In this document: piece after piece, positions 7,032 through 13,058 of the stretch
How positions within the stretch are numbered: position 1 is the first letter of the stretch
Layout of the letters: each line of letters starts with the position of its first letter
Source of the DNA: an uncultured Clostridia bacterium
GTDB taxonomy: Bacteria; Bacillota; Clostridia; UBA1381; UMGS1253
Length of the DNA: 20,830 nucleotides
Assembly: GCA_934456295.1 (NCBI GenBank)
Contig: CAKSHB010000025.1
Coordinates: 1-20,830 of the forward strand
Reading direction: 5' to 3'
Notes under the pieces: generated by a model
The model's database searches: none
The model's input: the letters and a program-made list of their open reading frames with translations, nothing else
What the model was told of the DNA's origin: nothing
Translations under genes and position numbers: made by a program

Positions 7032-8759
7032 ATGAGTGAAAATGTTATTTATGATGAATTGCGTACATTGCGTCACAGTGCGTCGCATGTGCTGGCACAG
7101 GCGGTAAAGCGTCTGTTTCCGAATACAAAGCTTGCGATAGGACCGGCGATTGATAACGGTTTCTATTACGATTTTGACGCAGAAAATCCGTTTACAAACG
7201 AGGATTTGGAAAAGCTTGAGGCGGAAATGAAAAAAATCGTGAAGGAAAACCTCAAAATTGAGCGCTTTGAACTGCCACGCGACGAGGCTCTTGAGTTTAT
7301 GAAGGACGAGCCGTATAAGGTAGAGCTTATAAACGATTTGCCCGAAGGGGAAACAATTTCGTTTTACAAGCAGGGGGACTTCACCGATTTGTGCGCAGGT
7401 CCTCATGTGGGATATACGAGTAAGGTTAAAGCTTTTAAGCTGCTCAGCGTAACGGGCGCTTACTGGCGCGGAGATGAGAAAAACAAAATGCTCCAGCGTA
7501 TTTACGGTACGGCGTTTAAAACAAAGGACGAGCTTGCCGAGTATTTGCAGCGCCTTGAGGAGGCAAAAAAGCGTGACCATCGTAAGCTCGGAAAAGAACT
7601 CGGGCTGTTTATGATGAGCGAGGAGGGACCGGGATTTCCGTTCTTCCTGCCAAAGGGAATGATTTTGAAAAATCAGCTTATAGATTACTGGCGCGAAATT
7701 CACCGCGAGGCGGGATATCAGGAGATATCGACGCCGATGATGCTCGACCGCAGACTGTGGGAGCGTTCGGGTCACTGGGGACATTATAAAAACAACATGT
7801 ATACAACGGTTATTGACGGTGAGGATTTTGCCGTTAAACCGATGAACTGTCCCGGCGGCATGCTTGTGTATAAATCGCAGCACCACTCATACAGAGAGCT
7901 TCCGCTGCGTGTGGGCGAGCTCGGTCTGGTTCACCGCCATGAGCTGTCCGGCGCACTGCACGGGCTTATGCGCGTTCGCTGCTTTACACAGGACGACGCT
8001 CATATATTTATGACGCGCGAGCAGATTAAGGACGAAATAAAGGGCGTATGTGCTCTTATCGATAAGGTATATTCTCTTTTCGGCTTCCCGTATCATATCG
8101 AGCTGTCAACGATGCCTGATGACCATATGGGCGACGACGCAGATTGGGAAATGGCGACAAATGCGCTCAAAGACGCTCTGAAGGAAATGGGCAAAGATTT
8201 TGAGATAAATGAAGGCGACGGCGCATTCTACGGACCGAAAATCGACTTCCATCTTGAGGATTGTCTGGGACGTACATGGCAGTGCGGCACAATTCAGCTC
8301 GACTTCCAGATGCCTGAGAGATTTGAGCTTGAATATATCGGAGCAGATGACAAAAAACACCGCCCCGTTATGATACACCGCGTTGTATTCGGTTCAATTG
8401 AGCGTTTTATAGGTATATTGACAGAGCATTTTGCAGGAGCGTTCCCGACATGGCTTGCGCCTGTTCAGGTTAAGGTTCTGACTATTTCGGAAAGACACAC
8501 CAGGTACGCCGAAAGCATTATGAAAAAGCTGCATGACGCAGGCATACGTGCAGAGCTTGACGCAAGAAGCGAAAAGGTTGGCTACAAAATCCGTGAGGCA
8601 CAGCTTGAAAAGGTTCCGTATATGCTGGTTGCCGGCGATAAGGAGCAGGAAACGGGCACAGTTTCGGTTCGTGCGCGCAGAGAAGGCGACGGCGGTTCTA
8701 TGGGTGCGGACGAATTTGTTGAGATGATACTGAAGAAGATAAAGGAAAAAGCGCTGTAA
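7032..8759 (+). CDS. thrS: Threonyl-tRNA synthetase lacking the TGS domain
   Basis: ThrRS charges tRNA-Thr with threonine and edits mis-attached serine. This 575-residue version is shorter than the roughly 640-residue bacterial form. It starts only 14 residues before the editing-site motif HSASH (H15, H19), so the N-terminal TGS (N1) domain is absent while the N2 editing domain is complete, with C121 and H125 in 'DLCAGPHV'. The class II catalytic core carries the zinc ligands C273 (MNCPGG) and H324 (DDAHIF) and a third histidine in 'VMIHRVVFGS'. The C-terminal anticodon-binding domain begins around residue 475 ('APVQVKVLTIS'). Start: ATG at 7032 with AGGA 10 bases upstream. The gene has its own promoter directly after the oxidoreductase stop, and rplU downstream also has its own. 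Absence of the TGS domain looks genuine because the upstream promoter fills the space. Confidence 0.96.
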   Translation: MSENVIYDELRTLRHSASHVLAQAVKRLFPNTKLAIGPAIDNGFYYDFDAENPFTNEDLEKLEAEMKKIVKENLKIERFELPRDEALEFMKDEPYKVELINDLPEGETISFYKQGDFTDLCAGPHVGYTSKVKAFKLLSVTGAYWRGDEKNKMLQRIYGTAFKTKDELAEYLQRLEEAKKRDHRKLGKELGLFMMSEEGPGFPFFLPKGMILKNQLIDYWREIHREAGYQEISTPMMLDRRLWERSGHWGHYKNNMYTTVIDGEDFAVKPMNCPGGMLVYKSQHHSYRELPLRVGELGLVHRHELSGALHGLMRVRCFTQDDAHIFMTREQIKDEIKGVCALIDKVYSLFGFPYHIELSTMPDDHMGDDADWEMATNALKDALKEMGKDFEINEGDGAFYGPKIDFHLEDCLGRTWQCGTIQLDFQMPERFELEYIGADDKKHRPVMIHRVVFGSIERFIGILTEHFAGAFPTWLAPVQVKVLTISERHTRYAESIMKKLHDAGIRAELDARSEKVGYKIREAQLEKVPYMLVAGDKEQETGTVSVRARREGDGGSMGADEFVEMILKKIKEKAL

Positions 8760-8787
8760 AAGCTATGAAAAATATTGTAAAAATATG

Positions 8788-8816
8788 TTGACATATAATG
8801 CCGGCTGTGGTATTAT
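8788..8816 (+). promoter_or_regulatory. Promoter of rplU-rpmA
   Basis: TTGACA (8788-8793) and TATTAT (8811-8816) are separated by 17 bases. The leader from about 8823 to the rplU start is roughly 80 bases. Confidence 0.78.
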
Positions 8817-8822
8817 ATTATG

Positions 8823-8903
8823 GTAACCGCATAAGAAGGGTTTTAAAACTGTATTTGCAGTACCCGAATTAGCGTGACTTCATTTAATAAGGAGGTGCAA
8901 TCT
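8823..8903 (+). ncRNA. rplU 5' leader, candidate L21 leader element
   Basis: The leader can fold into a two-part stem: GGGT (8838-8841) with ACCC (8862-8865) outside, and ACTG (8848-8851) with CAGT (8858-8861) inside, closing a TATTTG loop with a six-base bulge on the left. Bacillota rplU operons are known to have an L21 leader that is thought to mediate autoregulation. I see position and a hairpin, not a verified match to that RNA family. Confidence 0.4.
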
Positions 8904-9212
8904 ATGTACGCAATTATCAAAACAGGCGGAAAGCAGTACAAGGTAGCTGAGGGTGATACAATTTTTGTTGAAAAGCTCGACGCTCGGGTTGACGACACAT
9001 ATACGTTTGATACTGTACTTGCAATCGGCGGTGAAGAAGTAAAGGTAGGCAGCCCGGTAGTTGAAGGCGCTACAGTTACGGCAAAGGTTCTCAGACAGGC
9101 AAAGAGCAAGAAGGTTATTGTTTTCAAGTATAAGCCCAAAAAGACTTATCGCAGAAAGCAGGGTCACAGACAGCCTTATACAAAGCTGCAGATTGAGAAA
9201 ATCAATGCGTAA
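8904..9212 (+). CDS. rplU: 50S ribosomal protein L21
   Basis: This 102-residue protein is the standard bL21 length and begins 'MYAIIKTGGKQYKV', the family signature. The basic C-terminal 'KKTYRRKQGHRQPYTKLQIEKI' segment contacts 23S rRNA. I chose the ATG at 8904 because AAGGAGGTG lies just upstream; an earlier in-frame start would add ten residues not found in the family. It heads the rplU-rpmA unit. In most Bacillota a small cysteine protease gene (prp) follows, but here only 83 non-coding bases separate it from rpmA. Confidence 0.97.
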   Translation: MYAIIKTGGKQYKVAEGDTIFVEKLDARVDDTYTFDTVLAIGGEEVKVGSPVVEGATVTAKVLRQAKSKKVIVFKYKPKKTYRRKQGHRQPYTKLQIEKINA

Positions 9213-9295
9213 TGAGCGTTTAGCGCTTTTTGGGTGTTGATTTCGTAAGAATTATTGTTTTAATAAGTATTGTTTGAAAGCTGAGGTGTATATAA

Positions 9296-9550
9296 ATGGC
9301 ACATAAGAAAGGTATGGGATCGACCAAGAACGGTCGTGACAGCGAGTCGAAACGACTCGGAGTAAAAAGAGCCGATGGGCAGTTCGTTCTGGCAGGCAAC
9401 ATTCTGGTAAGACAGCGCGGCACAAAAATTCACCCCGGTAATAATGTAGGTATCGGCAGTGATGACACTTTGTTTGCCTTGATAGACGGAAAAGTAAAGT
9501 TCGAGAGAAAAGGCAGAGATAAAAAGCAGTGTAGCGTTTATACAGATTGA
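9296..9550 (+). CDS. rpmA: 50S ribosomal protein L27, without N-terminal extension
   Basis: This 84-residue bL27 begins 'MAHKKGMGSTKNGRDSESKR', so its mature-type N-terminus that reaches the peptidyl-transferase centre follows the start codon directly. In most Bacillota L27 is made with a short extension (often ending in LQFFA) that the protease Prp removes. Here the codon immediately before the ATG is an in-frame TAA (9293-9295), so no extension can be encoded. The core motifs 'LGVKRADGQFVLAGNILVRQRGTKIHPGNNVGIGSDDTL' are intact. GAGGTG lies upstream as ribosome binding site, and a strong terminator at 9555-9588 ends the unit. Confidence 0.97.
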   Translation: MAHKKGMGSTKNGRDSESKRLGVKRADGQFVLAGNILVRQRGTKIHPGNNVGIGSDDTLFALIDGKVKFERKGRDKKQCSVYTD

Positions 9551-9554
9551 TTTT

Positions 9555-9588
9555 AAAATCTCAGACTTTTGTCTGAGATTTTTCTTTT
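9555..9588 (+). terminator. Rho-independent terminator after rpmA
   Basis: AAAATCTCAGAC (9555-9566), a TTTT loop and the exact complement GTCTGAGATTTT (9571-9582) are followed by a T-rich tail. Confidence 0.92.
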
Positions 9589-9660
9589 AAAAAAACTTTT
9601 TAATGCACAAGATAACATATAGGCGGCGTTTTGCTGTGCCGCTTGTGCTTGTTTTTGATT

Positions 9661-9666
9661 TATAAT
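9661..9666 (+). promoter_or_regulatory. Possible -10 box for the obg operon
   Basis: TATAAT lies 26 bases before the obg start and after the rpmA terminator, where a promoter is needed. No good -35 hexamer is found 16-18 bases upstream, so this call is weak. Confidence 0.3.
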
Positions 9667-9691
9667 TATTTTTCGAAAAGAGGGCTGCGAT

Positions 9692-10969
9692 ATGTTTTTT
9701 GATACGGCAAAGATATACGTCAAGGCGGGCGACGGCGGAAACGGAGCAATTTCTTTTCACCGCGAGAAATATGTTGCGGCAGGAGGTCCCGACGGCGGTG
9801 ACGGCGGACGCGGAGGCGACATCATATTTGAAGTTGATGAGACGACGACTACGCTGGCAGCGTTTCGCTACAAGAGAAAATATGTTGCCGGAAACGGCGG
9901 TGACGGAAAAAGCGGAAAATGTTTCGGAAAAGACGCAGAGGCGCTTGTGATAAAAGTTCCGGCAGGCACGCTTGTGCGCGATGCAAAGACAAACCGTCTT
10001 ATGGCGGACATGACGCCGCCGAATAACCACACGGTGCTGTTTAAAGGAGGCAACGGCGGCTGGGGCAATACACATTTTGCAACGCCGACAAGACAGGTTC
10101 CGCGTTTTGCAAAAAGCGGGCTTAAAGGTGCGGAGCGTGAGCTTTTGCTGGAGCTGAAGCTTATTGCCGATGTGGGGCTGATAGGATTTCCGAATGTGGG
10201 AAAATCGACGCTTTTGTCGGTTGTGACATCGGCACGTCCGAAAATTGCAAACTATCACTTTACGACGCTTGAGCCGAATTTGGGCGTTGTGGAACTGGGT
10301 AAATACGGAGGCTCGGGCAGCTTTGTAATTGCAGACATACCGGGGCTTATAGAGGGCGCAAGCGAGGGAGTCGGTTTGGGGCATGAGTTTCTGCGCCATG
10401 TCGAAAGAACAAGGCTTCTGATACATGTCGTTGATGTATCGGGTATTGAGGGCAGAAATCCGATAGAGGATTTTGATAAGATAAATGCGGAGCTTTCAAA
10501 CTATGATGAAAAACTGGCGTCACGGCCGATGATTGTTGCGGCAAATAAAACAGATATAATACAGGACGAGGGCGTGTACCGCGAATTCATGGTGGAAATG
10601 GAAAAACGCGGCTATGCGGTGTTTGAAATATCGGCAGCGACGCGCGGCGGTGTAGATAAGCTTATGGAGCACGTATCGGCACAGCTTGCATCTCTTCCGC
10701 CTGCGGAAAACTTTGAAACGGAGCCGATATTTGAGGAAATTGTTGAGGAGGAGCCGTTCACAATACGCAACGAAAACGGCGTGTATGTTGTTGAGGGCAG
10801 CTGGGTCGAAAATCTTGTCGGCTCGGTAAATCTTGCCGACGATGAGTCTTTCGCATTTTTCCAGCGTTCGCTTCGCCGCAGGGGTGTGATTGATGCACTT
10901 GAGGAAAATGGAATAAAAGAGGGCGACACGGTGCGCCTTTATGAGATAGAATTTGATTATGTAAGATAA
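9692..10969 (+). CDS. obg: Obg/CgtA GTPase
   Basis: Obg is an essential GTPase that helps assemble the 50S subunit and links it to (p)ppGpp levels. The 425-residue protein shows all three domains. The glycine-rich Obg fold covers 1-158 with repeated GGxGG(R/D) turns (for example GGPDGGDGGRGGD, 31-43). The G domain covers about 159-335, with G1 GFPNVGKS (165-172), the switch 'HFTTLEPN' (189-196), G3 DIPG (215-218), G4 NKTD (285-288) and G5 SAA (314-316). The C-terminal OCT domain runs from about 350 to 425 ('FTIRNENGVYVVEG..' to 'GDTVRLYEIEFDY'). Many bacteria lack the OCT domain; its presence is common in Bacillota and Actinobacteria. AGAGG precedes the ATG. It is the first gene of a same-strand series through leuS. 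Confidence 0.97.
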   Translation: MFFDTAKIYVKAGDGGNGAISFHREKYVAAGGPDGGDGGRGGDIIFEVDETTTTLAAFRYKRKYVAGNGGDGKSGKCFGKDAEALVIKVPAGTLVRDAKTNRLMADMTPPNNHTVLFKGGNGGWGNTHFATPTRQVPRFAKSGLKGAERELLLELKLIADVGLIGFPNVGKSTLLSVVTSARPKIANYHFTTLEPNLGVVELGKYGGSGSFVIADIPGLIEGASEGVGLGHEFLRHVERTRLLIHVVDVSGIEGRNPIEDFDKINAELSNYDEKLASRPMIVAANKTDIIQDEGVYREFMVEMEKRGYAVFEISAATRGGVDKLMEHVSAQLASLPPAENFETEPIFEEIVEEEPFTIRNENGVYVVEGSWVENLVGSVNLADDESFAFFQRSLRRRGVIDALEENGIKEGDTVRLYEIEFDYVR

Positions 10970-11065
10970 AAAACGGATAAAGCGGGATAGAAACAGGGGT
11001 AAACCGTTCGTATAAAAAGGAATTATGCAAAAACAAACGGCGGAAAAAACCGCGGGAGGAAACAT

Positions 11066-11362
11066 ATGATAACAAGCAAACAGCGCGCATTTTTGCGCAG
11101 TATGGCAAATACGGTTGAGCCGCTTTTTCAGATTGGTAAGGGCGGTATGACGGATAATTTTATAAAGCAGATAGATGAGGCGCTTGAGGCGCGCGAGCTG
11201 ATAAAAATACATCTGCTTGATTCGGCGTTTATGGACGCACATGAAACCGTTAATGAAATCGCAAGACTTACACATGCCGAGCCTGTGCAGGCAATCGGCT
11301 CGAAAGTGGTTCTTTACCGTGAGTCGAGAAACAAAAAGAGAATAGAACTTCCGGTAAAATAA
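11066..11362 (+). CDS. yhbY: YhbY-family CRM-domain RNA-binding protein
   Basis: The 98-residue protein is a single CRM domain: an N-terminal 'SKQRAFLRSMAN' helix, the GKGG loop (24-27) and the closing 'IGSKVVLYRES' strand (77-87). E. coli YhbY binds pre-50S particles, so a role in ribosome assembly fits its place after obg. GGGAGGA lies five bases before the ATG. A 96-base gap separates it from obg and contains a small GCGG/CCGC hairpin just ahead of the ribosome binding site. Confidence 0.93.
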   Translation: MITSKQRAFLRSMANTVEPLFQIGKGGMTDNFIKQIDEALEARELIKIHLLDSAFMDAHETVNEIARLTHAEPVQAIGSKVVLYRESRNKKRIELPVK

Positions 11363-11397
11363 TCATATAGGGCTGAAACAGGCGGTGGAGATTTAGC

Positions 11398-12003
11398 ATG
11401 AAACGAATAGGACTGTTCGGGGGCACATTTGACCCTATTCATAATGCACATATAGCCATGGGGCATATGTGTGCCGACACACTGGGGCTTGATAAGGTGA
11501 TATATATTCCGACGGGGGTTATGCACCATAAAGAAAGCCCTGTGCAAAGTCCGCATGTGCGCTTTGATATGGTAAAGCTTGCAGTGTCGGGCGCAGACGG
11601 ATTTGAGGCAAGCGATTATGAAACAAATAAGCTTACGCCTTCATACAGCACGGAAACAGTGGGTCATTTCAAAAAATTATATCCGGATAGCGAGCTTGTG
11701 TTTATACTTGGTGAGGATTCGCTCAATTATATTGAGCAGTGGCATGACGCAGAGCGGCTTTTGCGAATGTGTTCATTTGCGGTCATAGGGCGCGGCGGTT
11801 CTGCGGAAAAAATAGGCGCTGAGGCGGCAAGGTTAAAGGAAAAATACGGCACACAGATATATTATGTGCATTCACAGGTGATGGATATTTCGTCGCGCGA
11901 GATACGGAGAATGGCGGCAAACGGTGAAAAGATAGAAGAATTTGTGCCGGAGGCGGTGTGTGAATATATCGCACGAAACGGCTTATACAAAGCAGAAGAG
12001 TGA
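11398..12003 (+). CDS. nadD: Nicotinate-nucleotide adenylyltransferase
   Basis: NadD joins nicotinate mononucleotide to AMP from ATP, giving deamido-NAD in NAD synthesis. The 201-residue protein has the nucleotidyltransferase motif 'GGTFDPIHNAHI' (8-19), the substrate loop 'KLTPSYSTETV' (78-88) and the C-terminal 'ISSREIRR' (164-171) that binds ATP phosphates. Its length is typical. GGTGGAG lies seven bases upstream of the ATG. It sits 35 bases after yhbY and 17 bases before yqeK, an order conserved in Bacillota. Confidence 0.96.
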   Translation: MKRIGLFGGTFDPIHNAHIAMGHMCADTLGLDKVIYIPTGVMHHKESPVQSPHVRFDMVKLAVSGADGFEASDYETNKLTPSYSTETVGHFKKLYPDSELVFILGEDSLNYIEQWHDAERLLRMCSFAVIGRGGSAEKIGAEAARLKEKYGTQIYYVHSQVMDISSREIRRMAANGEKIEEFVPEAVCEYIARNGLYKAEE

Positions 12004-12020
12004 TGTGCGGAGGAGAGTTT

Positions 12021-12626
12021 ATGGCTGACTTTGATTTTGAAAAGGCAATGGCTGAGCTTAAAAAGCAGCTTAAACCCGAGCGCTATGAGCACAGCGTGGG
12101 GGTTATGGAAACGGCATCAAAGCTTGCGGAGAGGTTCGGAGCCGATGTATATAAGGCTAGGGTTGCGGGGATATTGCACGATTGTGCAAAAAATATTGAC
12201 AAACAGCAGTCATATAAAATGTGTGAGGAGCGCGGAATTGAGCTTGATGAAACCGTAAAGAAGTCATACAAGCTTGTTCATCAGTATTTGGGGGCAGAAC
12301 TTGCAAAAGAGCAATTCGGGATAGAGGACGAAAGCATTTTGTCGGCGATACGCTGCCACACTACGGGCAAGGAGAACATGAGTACGCTTGATAAGATAAT
12401 ATATCTTGCCGACTTTACGGAGCCGAACCGTGATAAAGAGCCGTTTGACGGGCTTGATGAGCTGCGCAGACTGTGCAGCGCCGATTTGGACGAGGCTATG
12501 CTGTATGCGCTTGATATATCGGTTTACAGCATTATGGAGCGGAAAATGTATCTGCACGTTGATACGGTTCGTGCGAGAAATTGGTTTTTGGATAAAAAAA
12601 TTAATAAAACACTTGAAAATTGCTGA
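12021..12626 (+). CDS. yqeK: HD-domain Ap4A hydrolase YqeK
   Basis: YqeK-family HD proteins split diadenosine tetraphosphate symmetrically into two ADP. The 201-residue protein has the metal-binding set in order: H24 ('RYEHSVGV'), H53-D54 ('ILHDCAKN'), H87 ('LVHQYLGA'), H113 ('IRCHTTGK') and D131 ('YLADFTEP'). I chose the ATG at 12021 because GGAGGAG lies five bases upstream; in-frame starts at 12000 (GTG) and 12003 (ATG) overlap the nadD stop and would swallow that ribosome binding site. The tight nadD-yqeK spacing suggests one transcript. Confidence 0.93.
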   Translation: MADFDFEKAMAELKKQLKPERYEHSVGVMETASKLAERFGADVYKARVAGILHDCAKNIDKQQSYKMCEERGIELDETVKKSYKLVHQYLGAELAKEQFGIEDESILSAIRCHTTGKENMSTLDKIIYLADFTEPNRDKEPFDGLDELRRLCSADLDEAMLYALDISVYSIMERKMYLHVDTVRARNWFLDKKINKTLENC

Positions 12627-12641
12627 AAATTTTTATATGAT
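12613..12641 (+). promoter_or_regulatory. Internal promoter before rsfS-leuS
   Basis: TTGAAA (12613-12618) and TATGAT (12636-12641) are 17 bases apart. The -35 box overlaps the last codons of yqeK and the -10 lies in the 50-base gap before rsfS. It would allow rsfS-leuS to be expressed separately from obg. Confidence 0.5.
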
Positions 12642-12676
12642 AATATACAGAGTATTTTTTGTTCGGAGGTGGAGCA

Positions 12677-13054
12677 ATGCAGACAGAGGCAATGCAGACA
12701 AATGATAAGGTCAGGCTGATTGCAAAATGTCTTGATGACAAAAAGGGTAGACGTATCAAAGCTCTTGAGGTTGGAGAGTTTACGACGATAAGCGACTGTT
12801 TTGTGATTGCAAGCGGAGGTTCACAGACTCAGGTGAAGGCTCTTGCGGACAATGTGACGGAAAAGCTTGCCGAAAAAGGGCTTGTGCCCGTTCATATCGA
12901 GGGATATAATATTGCAACGTGGATACTTCTTGACTACGGAGATGTAATTGTTCATATATTCACGGAGGAAACGCGCGAATTTTATGATATAGAGCGACTG
13001 TGGAGTGACGCGGCTGAAATTGAAGTTGATTTTGACAATCAGGCGGAGGCGTAG
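12677..13054 (+). CDS. rsfS: Ribosomal silencing factor RsfS
   Basis: RsfS binds L14 on the 50S subunit and blocks subunit joining when nutrients are short. The 125-residue protein has the family landmarks 'ISDCFVIASG' (38-47), 'IEGYNIATWILLDYGDVIVHIF' (74-95) and 'REFYDIERLWSDA' (100-112). GGAGG lies seven bases before the ATG at 12677; the open frame reaches upstream to a TTG, but that start lies in front of the ribosome binding site. The stop is four bases from the leuS start, which implies translational coupling. Confidence 0.95.
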   Translation: MQTEAMQTNDKVRLIAKCLDDKKGRRIKALEVGEFTTISDCFVIASGGSQTQVKALADNVTEKLAEKGLVPVHIEGYNIATWILLDYGDVIVHIFTEETREFYDIERLWSDAAEIEVDFDNQAEA

Positions 13055-13058
13055 AATT

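Noticed and set aside
7008..7886. 292-codon minus-strand frame
   Set aside because: It is a shadow of thrS, whose motifs are fully conserved.
9214..9232. AGCG/CGCT hairpin with T run between rplU and rpmA
   Set aside because: The stem is only four to five pairs, too weak to call a terminator; it might act as a minor attenuator.
9213..9295. Hidden prp gene between rplU and rpmA
   Set aside because: Only 83 bases, far too short for the roughly 110-residue protease.
9587..10426. 279-codon minus-strand frame
   Set aside because: It is antisense to obg and rich in Cys/Arg/His as expected from the opposite strand of a glycine-rich gene.
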